From Pseudodesulfovibrio hydrargyri (GTDB lineage: Bacteria > Desulfobacterota > Desulfovibrionia > Desulfovibrionales > Desulfovibrionaceae), in assembly GCF_001874525.1 (NCBI RefSeq), contig NZ_LKAQ01000004.1:1392963-1411099 (forward strand): 18,137 bases of DNA, given 5' to 3'. Below the pieces are notes generated by a model that saw only the letters and a list, made by a program, of their open reading frames with translations, did no database searches and was not told the DNA's origin. Position 1 is the stretch's first letter. Every line of letters begins with the position of its first letter. A program made the position numbers and the translations under genes. Shown piece by piece: positions 6,728 through 13,851 of the stretch.

Positions 6728-7819
6728 ATGCACAGGAAGTTCATTGCCGCGGCGATGCTGCTGGCGTTCGCGGTGGCAGCTGCGGCCGCGCCGGCCATGG
6801 CCCAGGAAGAGGCCAAGTTCAAGCAGTTCCACTCCATCGTGGACTACAAGTTCGTGGCCAAGTACGCCAAGATGCCCAAGCCCAAGAACGTGATGATCAT
6901 CGACTCCAGGCCGTACAAGCCCAAGTACGTGGACGGCTACATCCCCACGGCCGAGTCCATCCCGGCCAGCCAGTTCGACAAGATGACGGACAAGCTGCCC
7001 AAGGAAAAGGACGCGCTGCTGATCTTCTACTGCGGCGGCCTGGCCTGCCCCCTGTCCCACAAGTCCGCCTTTGCGGCCGAGGCCATGGGGTACACCAACG
7101 TCAAGGTCTACGCGGCCGGTTTCCCGGATTGGAAGCAGCACGCGCCGTACTATTCCATCGGACTGGAGAACCTCAACGCGCGCATCAACGAGGGGGGCAA
7201 TTACCTGCTCATCGACGCCCGTCCCTACAAGAAGTTCCTGGACGGGGCCATCCCGTCCGCCATCGGCATTCCGGAGCGCGACTTCGCGGCCAAGCGCGGC
7301 CTGCTGCCCGAGGACAAGACCGGCACCACGCTGATCTACTACTGCGGCGGCCATGCCTGCGCCCTGTCCCACAAGTCCGCCGTCATGGCCCGCTCGCTGG
7401 GCTACAGGAACGTGCTCGTGGCCGAGGCCGGCTACCCCGGCTGGAAGGAGATGTTCGGCGGCGCCGAGAGCGCGGTGGTCGCGGGCGAGGCAGAGGGCGC
7501 GGTGGACACCGCCTGGTTCCTGAAGACCATTGAGGACAACCCGGACGCCATCCTGCTGATCGACGTGCGCGATCCCGAGGAGTACGCGGCCGGGCACTTC
7601 CCGTCCGCCGTCAACATGACCGTGGACATGATCGAGAAGCAGGCCAAGGATATCCCCACGGACAAGCCCATCGTCTTCTCCTGCGCCACGGGCGCGCGTG
7701 CGGGCGAGGCCTATTATCTGTTCAAGGACATGCGCCCCGATGTGGAAAAGGTCTTCTATCTGGAAGCCACCAACTCGTTCGGCGAAGACAACAGCTACGA
7801 GGTCCATCCCAACAAGTAG
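6728..7819 (+). CDS. Secreted triple-rhodanese-domain protein
   Basis: A 363-residue protein with a Sec signal (cleavage near AMA-QE, residue 25) and three tandem rhodanese domains, about 36-135, 145-240 and 255-355. All three keep the catalytic cysteine: C102 in YCGGLAC, C206 in YCGGHAC and C319 in SCATGAR. Domains 1 and 2 share an unusual loop with a second cysteine six positions on (C107, C211), followed by LSHKSA in both, so CxxxxC pairs could hold a persulfide or form a disulfide. Domain 3 has the ordinary single-cysteine loop. It likely carries or transfers sulfane sulfur in the periplasm to or from the reductase encoded upstream. The Shine-Dalgarno is strong (GGAAGGGAG). The first two domains look like a recent internal duplication. 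Confidence 0.9.
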   Translation: MHRKFIAAAMLLAFAVAAAAAPAMAQEEAKFKQFHSIVDYKFVAKYAKMPKPKNVMIIDSRPYKPKYVDGYIPTAESIPASQFDKMTDKLPKEKDALLIFYCGGLACPLSHKSAFAAEAMGYTNVKVYAAGFPDWKQHAPYYSIGLENLNARINEGGNYLLIDARPYKKFLDGAIPSAIGIPERDFAAKRGLLPEDKTGTTLIYYCGGHACALSHKSAVMARSLGYRNVLVAEAGYPGWKEMFGGAESAVVAGEAEGAVDTAWFLKTIEDNPDAILLIDVRDPEEYAAGHFPSAVNMTVDMIEKQAKDIPTDKPIVFSCATGARAGEAYYLFKDMRPDVEKVFYLEATNSFGEDNSYEVHPNK

Positions 7820-7882
7820 GGACCGGCCACAGACGTCCGGGCACGGCCCGGCACGCCGCAAACAGCAAGGCGGGGAGCGCGT

Positions 7883-8890
7883 ATGCCTGGAATCATCACC
7901 TGTGTCGCATGGCTGCTCCTCGCCTTTTGCGTGCTCGGCGCCCGACCCGTCCGGGCCGACGGGAACGAGGTCTGGTGGGCGTCGGCCGAGGCCGAGGCCA
8001 AACGCGACGACTACCGCCTGATCGATGACAACGGCCTGAGGACGCTGGTCGGCTCCGGGGCGGACATGGTTCTGCTCGACGCGCGGGCGGACTACGAGTA
8101 CGGGGCCGGGCACATCCCGGGCGCGGCCAACCTGGAGTTCGACCTGGGCGACGACCTGGACCTGTCGCGGGAGAAGCGCGAGGCCCTGGCCGGGCTGATG
8201 GGGCCGGACAGGGACCGGCTGCTGGTCATCTACTGCCGGAGCTTCAGGTGACTGCGCAGCTCCATTGCGGCGCGCTGGGCAGCGCGTCTCGGTTACACCC
8301 GGGTCTACCGGTATCCGGCCGGGTTCCACGGCTGGAAGGCGAAGCATCCCGACCTGGTGGAGGGCGAACCCGAAGCGGTCCACGTCCTGGCCGTGGGCGA
8401 GGACTTCCCCACCTGTCGGGTGGCGGTGCTCAACGGCGACGAGGACCGGAAGTACCTGGATCTGCCCGAGGGCGCGAAGTTCCTGCAGCTCTCCGAGCTC
8501 ACGGCGGACTTTGTGCTCATACAGCTCTACAACACCCTGTGCAGCGACTGTGTGGCCGAGACCAAGATGCTCACGCGGTTCTTCCAGAGGGTCGAGGAAG
8601 ACCCGGAGCTGGCCGGGCGGCTCAAGATCATCGGCATCGGGGTCTACGACTCCAATCTGTCCGTGGTCCGGTTCCGCAAGCACTACGACGTGGCCTACCC
8701 GCTGTTCTCGGACAAGAGCGGGCAGATATTCGAATGCCTGGGCCAGGCCGAGCTGCCGCTGGCCTACCTGGTCCGGTCGCGGGGCGACGGCACCTGGCGC
8801 ATAGAATTGATCAGGCGGGGCTACTTCGAGCCGGACGAACAGTTTCTGGACGTCCTGCGGGCGGCGGTGAAGAGAAGGCCCAGGGACTAG
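7883..8890 (+). CDS. Putative selenocysteine-containing rhodanese-thioredoxin fusion, secreted
   Basis: Read through one in-frame TGA as selenocysteine, this is a 335-residue protein. A Sec signal (cleavage near VRA-DG, residue 25) precedes a rhodanese domain (about 45-150) with LLDARADYEYGAGHIPGA, catalytic C118, Sec at 123 and the closing GYTRVYRYPAGFHGW. Residues about 190-330 are a TlpA/AhpC-like thioredoxin fold with C220-S-D-C223 and a probable cis-Pro in ELPLAYLV. The C118-x4-U123 loop matches in length the CxxxxC loops of the preceding protein. The start has GGGGAG 5 nt upstream. A conventional reading would stop at residue 122, cutting the rhodanese in half, and leave the thioredoxin part without a ribosome site (first in-frame start-like codon is GTG 8357). 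A nonsense mutation or sequencing error is the alternative. The thioredoxin domain may reduce the Cys-Sec centre. Confidence 0.75.
8249..8251 (+). other. In-frame TGA, likely selenocysteine codon
   Basis: TGA falls at codon 123, the sixth position of the rhodanese active-site loop. It aligns without gaps with C107 and C211 of the upstream triple-rhodanese: from the conserved Tyr before the catalytic Cys to the conserved GY, both have 22 residues. Coding character and family similarity continue in the same frame on both sides. Confidence 0.75.
8264..8293 (+). promoter_or_regulatory. SECIS-like hairpin downstream of the TGA
   Basis: CGCGCT (8271-8276) pairs with AGCGCG (8281-8286) around loop GGGC. 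The stem grows by a G-U and a G-C pair to 8 bp, then after one mismatch by four more (two G-U). The loop begins 25 nt after the TGA. Bacterial SECIS elements usually have a short apical loop with a G in its first two positions, about 16-37 nt after the UGA (established rule, recalled). All these points fit. It would bind SelB for Sec insertion. Confidence 0.65.
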
Positions 8891-9504
8891 CCTTCGGCCA
8901 CGGCCGAAAGGAGGGCCAGCATGGTGTCGGCAGCGGCCAGATAGACCGGGTCGGGGTCGGCCCCGGCCAGGGCATCGCGGAAGCGGCCCACCCACGGGGT
9001 CATGACCTCGCCCGCGAACCGGGCCGCCTCGCCGGCCAGGGCGGGATTAGCGGTCCAGCCTTCGGCGCAGAGGTGGAAGAGGTATTCCAGCTCCAGGGCC
9101 AGGTGGTCGGGCGGTTCGTTGGAAGGCAGTGAGATTTCGAGCCCGGCCTTTGCCAGCCGGTCGCGCATGGCCAGAGCGCTTCGGCCCATGATCCGGCCCG
9201 CGCCGTCCCGGTGGCAGGACTCGTAGAGCGGGGCCGGAACGCCGCCGGGCCCGGCGATGAACAGGCGGATGTATTCCGCCTCGAGCGGGGAGAAATCCCC
9301 GGTCTCGACATGGGGCGCGAGGGCGTCGCCCAGCCCCTCGAGCGGTCCGGCCTGGATGGCGGGAAAATCCTGGACACGGCCGAGGAGTTCGGGCACTCCA
9401 AGGGTTGCCAGTTCCCTCCATCCCTGTTCGTCCGGCCCGCGAAACACGGCTGCGCACAACTCCATCAGGTTGAGCAGCGCAATCTTCGATTGGGAAATCG
9501 TCAT
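8887..9504 (-). CDS. TorD/DmsD-family molybdoenzyme chaperone
   Basis: A 205-residue, all-helical cytoplasmic protein if started at the ATG at 9502-9504, which has a G-rich site 8 nt upstream; a TTG 18 nt earlier is possible but less likely. The family signature is NEPPDHLALELEYLFHL near residue 130, with the preceding LFxxGPGGVPAPLYES stretch typical of TorD proteins. Such chaperones bind the Tat signal of a molybdoenzyme and hold it until cofactor is inserted. The obvious client is the PhsA-like subunit encoded nearby, the only Tat molybdoenzyme in the window. The gene faces the operon: its stop codon overlaps the end of the rhodanese-thioredoxin gene by 4 nt. It is divergent from the CsoR-family regulator gene. 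Confidence 0.88.
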   Translation of the reverse strand: MTISQSKIALLNLMELCAAVFRGPDEQGWRELATLGVPELLGRVQDFPAIQAGPLEGLGDALAPHVETGDFSPLEAEYIRLFIAGPGGVPAPLYESCHRDGAGRIMGRSALAMRDRLAKAGLEISLPSNEPPDHLALELEYLFHLCAEGWTANPALAGEAARFAGEVMTPWVGRFRDALAGADPDPVYLAAADTMLALLSAVAEG

Positions 9505-9526
9505 GGTGGGAACCCCCGGCAAGCGA

Positions 9527-9557
9527 TGGACAATACCCTACGACAGTAAGGTAAAGT
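9527..9557 (+). promoter_or_regulatory. Candidate promoter with palindrome upstream of the CsoR-family gene
   Basis: TGGACA (9527-9532, 5 of 6 to the -35 consensus) is followed by the imperfect palindrome TACCCTAC-GACA-GTAAGGTA (9534-9553, 7 of 8 pairs), then TAAAGT (9552-9557) as a possible -10 with a long 19-nt spacer. The layout, a palindrome with ACC...TAC/GTA...GGT ends lying just after the -35, resembles the operon promoter at 2371. Autoregulation is inferred. The site could also act on the divergent chaperone gene. Confidence 0.4.
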
Positions 9558-9603
9558 GCACGGCGGGGCAATGGGAACATGGCTTGAGACAAAGGAGAGA
9601 GAG

Positions 9604-9897
9604 ATGGACGAGCACATGTGCGCTGAAGAACAGGCCCTGAAGAAGAACGTCTTGTCCCGCATGAAGCGCATCGAAGGTCAGGTGCGCGGCATCCAGGGCA
9701 TGATCGAATCCGGCAAGGAGTGCCAGGACATCCTGGTCCAGGTGCGGGCCGTGCGTTCCGCCCTGCAGTCGGCCAACAAGCTTATCCTCAAGCGCTACCT
9801 GCTCAGGTGCTACGCCGAGTCCGTGGAGAGCGGCCAGGACGCCAAGGAGTCCCTGGACAAGTTCATCTCCGTGGTCACCGGCTTTATCGAAGGCTGA
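9604..9897 (+). CDS. CsoR/RcnR-family regulator with a persulfide-sensor (CstR-like) cysteine pattern
   Basis: A 97-residue helical DNA-binding protein of the DUF156 family, with the RMKRIEGQVRGIQGM helix at 19-33. Start chosen at the ATG 7 nt after AAAGGAG. Family copper sensors use Cys-His-Cys (for example C36-H61-C65 of M. tuberculosis CsoR). Here the first and third positions are C40 and C69, with the same 29-residue spacing, but the His position is Y65. Cys/Cys without the His is the pattern of CstR, which senses sulfane sulfur by forming persulfide or polysulfide crosslinks. The location beside rhodanese and sulfur-reductase genes supports that role. A formaldehyde-sensing FrmR or nickel-sensing RcnR role is less likely because the needed His residues are missing. 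Function is inferred. Confidence 0.82.
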   Translation: MDEHMCAEEQALKKNVLSRMKRIEGQVRGIQGMIESGKECQDILVQVRAVRSALQSANKLILKRYLLRCYAESVESGQDAKESLDKFISVVTGFIEG

Positions 9898-9918
9898 TCG
9901 AACCTTTTGGAGTGATTG

Positions 9919-10176
9919 ATGAAGAAACTGTTTCTAGCCCTGGCCTTCGCCCTGCTGTTCTGTCAGCCAGTGGCGGCGAAGACCAACTACAACGTCTGCT
10001 TCCACTCCCTGGACGCGGACGTGGACGGCCGCATGTCCAAGGGCGAGTTCCTGGTGGCCTTTTCCGACGGCGACACCTCGGTCTTCGACCAGGCCGACGC
10101 GGACAAGGACGGCTCGGTCTCCTCCGAGGAATGGGAGGACTACCAGGCCAGCCAGGGGTTCAAGACCCACGAGTAG
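9919..10176 (+). CDS. Small secreted EF-hand protein
   Basis: An 85-residue protein; ATG at 9919 has GGAG 6 nt upstream (a TTG directly before it is not needed). A Sec signal occupies about residues 1-20. Two EF-hand loops are complete: D32-A-D-V-D-G-R-M-S-K-G-E43 and D60-A-D-K-D-G-S-V-S-S-E-E71, each with acidic residues at positions 1, 3, 5 and 12. It should bind calcium in the periplasm. It starts 21 nt after the regulator's stop and is probably co-transcribed with it. C27 is the one mature cysteine. The role is unknown; the pairing with a thiol-sensing regulator is not one I recognise. Confidence 0.82.
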   Translation: MKKLFLALAFALLFCQPVAAKTNYNVCFHSLDADVDGRMSKGEFLVAFSDGDTSVFDQADADKDGSVSSEEWEDYQASQGFKTHE

Positions 10177-10182
10177 CCGACC

Positions 10183-10242
10183 CGCCAAAACGGCGAAGGG
10201 GGCGCGGTCCATGCGGACCGCGCCCCCTTCGCCGTTTTGGCG
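10183..10242. terminator. Very long bidirectional terminator hairpin
   Basis: Arms 10183-10210 and 10215-10242 are perfect 28-nt reverse complements around loop ATGC. An AAAA tract in the 5' arm and the matching TTTT in the 3' arm flank the GC-rich core, so the element can stop transcription from both sides. It separates the EF-hand gene from the convergent era gene. Confidence 0.9.
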
Positions 10243-10254
10243 TCCGTGCCTTGG

Positions 10255-11163
<909 letters not shown>

Positions 11164-11166
11164 GTA

Positions 11167-11586
11167 TTACCTTTGGTTGTCCGCGTCGTTTCCGGGCCTG
11201 CCGTACCGTTCCTCGGCCAGGCGCACCTTTTCGACGATGCGGCGGTAGTAGTCGCTGGACGTGTCCAGGGTTATGGGGCGGCGGCGCCGCTCGTTCATCT
11301 GCATGATCATCACGTTCAACTTCTGGACCTGCCGGTACCGCTCCTGTTCGTCCTCCATGCTCTCAAGCAGGTCGATGGCGGTGTTGATCTCCTTCTCCTC
11401 CAGCACTTCGGCGGGAAGGTGCCCGGAACTCTTCAGGATCCGGTAGGCCATGCGCAGGTCCGGCGGCAGGTTCGCGGCCTCGTCCGGCAAAAGGGGTTTG
11501 CCCATGCCTTCCAGGTCCTCGAATTTGCCCTCTTTCTCGGCCTTGCGGATGAGTTCTTCGGCGATGACCGCCGTCACGTTGAACAT
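11167..11586 (-). CDS. DUF1992 (DnaJ-C28-like) protein
   Basis: A 139-residue cytoplasmic protein. The domain signature is AEKEGKFEDLEGMGKPL near residues 16-32, followed by PPDLRMAYRILKSSGHLP, a pattern of the DUF1992 family related to the C-terminal part of DNAJC28. No J-domain is present. The ATG at 11584-11586 is the only methionine close to the family start; the open frame upstream runs into non-coding, hairpin-rich sequence and is ignored. The ribosome site is weak. Function is unknown; the gene is tightly linked with era here. The middle and C-terminal part is a long, charged, probably coiled helix. Confidence 0.85.
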   Translation of the reverse strand: MFNVTAVIAEELIRKAEKEGKFEDLEGMGKPLLPDEAANLPPDLRMAYRILKSSGHLPAEVLEEKEINTAIDLLESMEDEQERYRQVQKLNVMIMQMNERRRRPITLDTSSDYYRRIVEKVRLAEERYGRPGNDADNQR

Positions 11587-11808
11587 GGCGGGGATTTTCC
11601 CACACTCCGTGGGGGGAGTCAAAGGGTGGATTGGCCCCCGGGAAGGGGCAATCTCCCCCATGTGTTCATAGAAAAGCCGGGGAGTGGGAGAGATAAGGAA
11701 AGCCGCCCGTTGGGCGGCGATGGATGGAAAGATACGCGCCTGTGGCGCGAGAGCCGCTGTGCGGGGTTGCGCCCCTGCACTTGCTCCCTGCCCTCCCGGC
11801 GGGGTCCA

Positions 11809-11830
11809 TTTTTTTGCTGGCCCAAAAAAA
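11809..11830. terminator. T-run/A-run inverted repeat
   Basis: Seven T (11809-11815) and seven A (11824-11830) flank GCTGGCCC. A similar but longer element lies at 12318-12349. It is terminator-like in composition but the GC stem is minimal. Confidence 0.35.
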
Positions 11831-11873
11831 TAGACGAAAAAAAGGGCCTGGAGAGGAGCGCGGCCGCCCGGAG

Positions 11874-11985
11874 AACGCGGGGCAAGAAGCTGATCCGCTC
11901 GGGTCGGCTCCCGAATCGAGGCTCGCTGCGCTCGCTCCGATTCGAAGAGCCGCCGCCCCTCGCGGTCAGCTTCTAACCCCGCGTT
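11874..11985. repeat. Large nested imperfect palindrome
   Basis: Outer arms 11874-11893 and 11966-11985 match at 18 of 20 positions as reverse complements (AACGCGGGG...AGAAGCTGA). Inside, GGCTC...GAATCG pairs with CGATTC...GAGCC around a GCTCGCTGCGCTCGC core. The whole 112 nt could form a long stem or cruciform. I do not recognise the element. Confidence 0.6.
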
Positions 11986-12317
11986 CAAGGGCTAGTTTGA
12001 GTGAAGGGAAGAGGGAGCGGTGGGACACTGTTGGGCGTGCCTCGGCGCGTGACAGGGGAGAGCCGCTGTCGGACGCGAGCGTCCGAATCGCTCCACGGAA
12101 GCCCTTACGCGTTCCTGCCGGGCATTACGCCAAGCAAAACGCAACAACCAATTCATTCATACGGAGGGCGGCAATCGGAAGCGGACCCTATAGCCCGTCC
12201 TATGCGGCGGAGCGACGGCTGGACCGCGTCTGCGGCAGACATCTGTCCAGCCAGCGAAAGCCGTCTACGGGTTCTTGGGTCCGCTTCCGTCGCGCTCGCA
12301 CCACAGCGCAGTTTTTG

Positions 12318-12349
12318 CTTCCTTTTTTCTGCGCCAGCAAAAAAGGAAG
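12318..12349. terminator. Palindromic terminator-like repeat
   Basis: CTTCCTTTTTT (12318-12328) and AAAAAAGGAAG (12339-12349) are exact reverse complements around CTGCGCCAGC, whose CTG/CAG can extend the stem. A/T-runs on both sides suit a bidirectional terminator, but the nearest gene ends (12458, minus strand) more than 100 nt away. Confidence 0.45.
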
Positions 12350-12439
12350 TCGCCGCAAAGGAGAAATCACAAAGTAGGGAGGACAGCCAAGAGTCCGGAC
12401 GCGAATGCGCGGACATACTTCAAGTTCAATACCTAGCTC

Positions 12440-12459
12440 AAAAAAAGGGAAAAGGCCCT
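12440..12459 (-). terminator. Weak terminator after the radical SAM gene
   Basis: On the minus strand AGGG (overlapping the TAG stop) can pair with CCCT across CCTTTT, followed by a run of T (complement of seven A at 12440-12446). The stem is only 4 bp, so this call is tentative. Confidence 0.3.
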
Positions 12460-13846
12460 AACCCCGCTCCCCATGAAGGAGTAACTTCCATCGCTTGGCC
12501 TCGTCCCAGTTGAACCCGCCGGGTACACAGGGCCAGATGGAATTGTTCTGGAAGAGCGGCTCGTCCTTGAGCGGATACGGGCTGGCCGCGCAGGCCGTTT
12601 CGAACATGGGGGAACCCGGGATGGGCGTGTAGTGCGCCAGGTGGGGGCGGAACCCGTAGGCGCGCACGTGTTGAACCGCCTCCTCCACGTTGCCGAGGTC
12701 CTGGCCGGGTAGGCCGAACAGGATGTACACCCCGATGTCGTCCAGGTTGAAGCCCGCGTTGAGCAGGTTGCGCGCCCCGGCCTTCCACTGCTCGCGGGTC
12801 AGCTTGACGTCGTGGCGGTGATCGAAGTCCGTGGTTTCCAACCCCAGACGCACCGTGGTCAGTCCGGCCGCCTTGAGGCGCTCGCAGACATCGACGGTCA
12901 GGTGGCGGACGTGCATGGCGTTGGGCGTGTGCAGGCGCGGGGCCATGTCGGACGCGGCCAGCCCGTCCAGGACCGGCCAGAGCCAGCGGTCCGGGTTGAC
13001 CAGCAGGGCGTCGTCGTAAAAGGCGAAGTCGCGCACGCCCCGCTCGTATTCGGATCGAATGCCTACCATGACCGCTTCGGCTCCGGACTGGCGGAAGCGC
13101 GGATACAGGGCGTTGCTGGCGCAGTACTCGCAGGCGAACGGGCAGCCGCGCGAGCCGAGAACAATGGAATAAGCGGGGTCGGCATAGAGGTCGAGTGCCA
13201 ATGAAAGGCCATCTTTATCAGCCTGTTGTGGGATGTCGAAATCAATCAACTCCCAGAAGCGCGACCAGTTCTCCGGGCCTTCCAGCGGCCCCTGCTGGAG
13301 GTGGGCGTCCGTGTGGCGCGCGGCGTGGTCCCCGCACAGGGTGGCGTAGGTGCCGCCCAGGAAGCGGGGCGCGTCGGGCCACAGTTCGGCGCAGATGTCG
13401 AGGATGTCCAGGGCCCCGGGATACCAATAGGTCATGATGGTCGTGACCAGCACGGCGTCGGGCGCGGGGTCGAGAGCGGCCAGGGCCTCGATGACCCGGT
13501 CGCGCGGCAGGCCGTATCGCGAATAGCGGCGGTCCATGAAGGCGAGCGGCGCGGGCGGCTCGATCTCCTCCTTGGGGTAGTGGCCGGTGCCGTATTTGCC
13601 GGGTTTTGGCCATTTCAGGCCGAGGTCGGGGGCGGCTTCCCAGGTCGGGGCCAGGCAATCAAGGAGGGCCACCGAGGCCCCGGCGCTGCGCAGCATGTCC
13701 AGGCAGGCGAGCAGTCCGGCGGGGCGCGACCAGACGTTGAAGGCCGCGAAGTCGGTGATCCACGGATTGATGCCGAGCACGCGCGGGCCGGGCTCCCGGC
13801 CCTGCGGCGCGGACCACGGAATGTGCGGAAACGCGGGACGGGCCAT
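12458..13846 (-). CDS. B12-binding-type radical SAM protein
   Basis: A 462-residue protein started at the ATG at 13844-13846, 5 nt after the stop of the small membrane protein gene. The radical SAM cluster motif is C235-P-F-A-C239-E-Y-C242, preceded by IVLGSRG as in this family. The first 200 residues include DAVLVTTIMTYWYPGALDI and FLGGTYATL, which resemble the cobalamin-binding-like domain of BchE-type radical SAM proteins, though no DxHxxG motif is evident. Residues about 250-430 complete the barrel (LGLETTDF, YILFGLPGQ, YTPIPGSPMF). The substrate is unknown. It is the last gene of a minus-strand set with cyclo-ligase and PgeF genes. The absence of a ribosome site suggests translational coupling. 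Confidence 0.85.
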   Translation of the reverse strand: MARPAFPHIPWSAPQGREPGPRVLGINPWITDFAAFNVWSRPAGLLACLDMLRSAGASVALLDCLAPTWEAAPDLGLKWPKPGKYGTGHYPKEEIEPPAPLAFMDRRYSRYGLPRDRVIEALAALDPAPDAVLVTTIMTYWYPGALDILDICAELWPDAPRFLGGTYATLCGDHAARHTDAHLQQGPLEGPENWSRFWELIDFDIPQQADKDGLSLALDLYADPAYSIVLGSRGCPFACEYCASNALYPRFRQSGAEAVMVGIRSEYERGVRDFAFYDDALLVNPDRWLWPVLDGLAASDMAPRLHTPNAMHVRHLTVDVCERLKAAGLTTVRLGLETTDFDHRHDVKLTREQWKAGARNLLNAGFNLDDIGVYILFGLPGQDLGNVEEAVQHVRAYGFRPHLAHYTPIPGSPMFETACAASPYPLKDEPLFQNNSIWPCVPGGFNWDEAKRWKLLLHGERG

Positions 13847-13851
13847 GGCGG

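Larger units (their letters stand above)
11587..12457. other. Hairpin-rich non-coding region, about 870 bp
   Basis: No open frame here has family resemblance, a ribosome site or normal composition. The stretch holds many inverted repeats: GCCGCCC-GTT-GGGCGGC at 11702-11718, T7/A7 arms at 11809-11830, a 112-nt nested palindrome at 11874-11985, CGGACGC-GA-GCGTCCG at 12070-12085, nested GGCTGGAC/GTCCAGCC at 12217-12252, and a 11-bp arm terminator-like repeat at 12318-12349. The 12-mer GAGAGCCGCTGT occurs twice (11749, 12058). It may be decayed or repeat-derived DNA, or hold non-coding RNA. I see no transposase, tRNA or phage gene. Confidence 0.6.

Noticed and set aside
8249..8357. Frameshift or two separate genes in the rhodanese-thioredoxin locus
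   Set aside because: The coding frames before and after the TGA are identical (8357 is 158 codons after 7883), so no frameshift is needed. Two separate genes would split a rhodanese domain in the middle, and GTG 8357 has no ribosome site. A nonsense mutation stays possible but does not explain the exact Cys alignment and the SECIS-like hairpin.
6710..8995. Very long open frame on the minus strand across the rhodanese genes
   Set aside because: It is a GC-bias artefact opposite well-supported rhodanese genes: His/Arg/Gly/Val-rich translation with no family resemblance.
9604..9897. Copper-sensing CsoR or formaldehyde-sensing FrmR
   Set aside because: The His ligand position of CsoR is Tyr here, and no copper-export or formaldehyde-detoxification gene is nearby.
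11587..12457. Insertion sequence, prophage remnant or CRISPR array
   Set aside because: No transposase or phage protein fragment, no regularly spaced direct repeats. Only unrelated inverted repeats and one 12-mer duplication are seen.
11724..12513. Open frames in the era-to-radical-SAM gap
   Set aside because: Low-complexity Arg/Ser/Ala-rich translations, no ribosome sites, and they run through palindromes and homopolymers.
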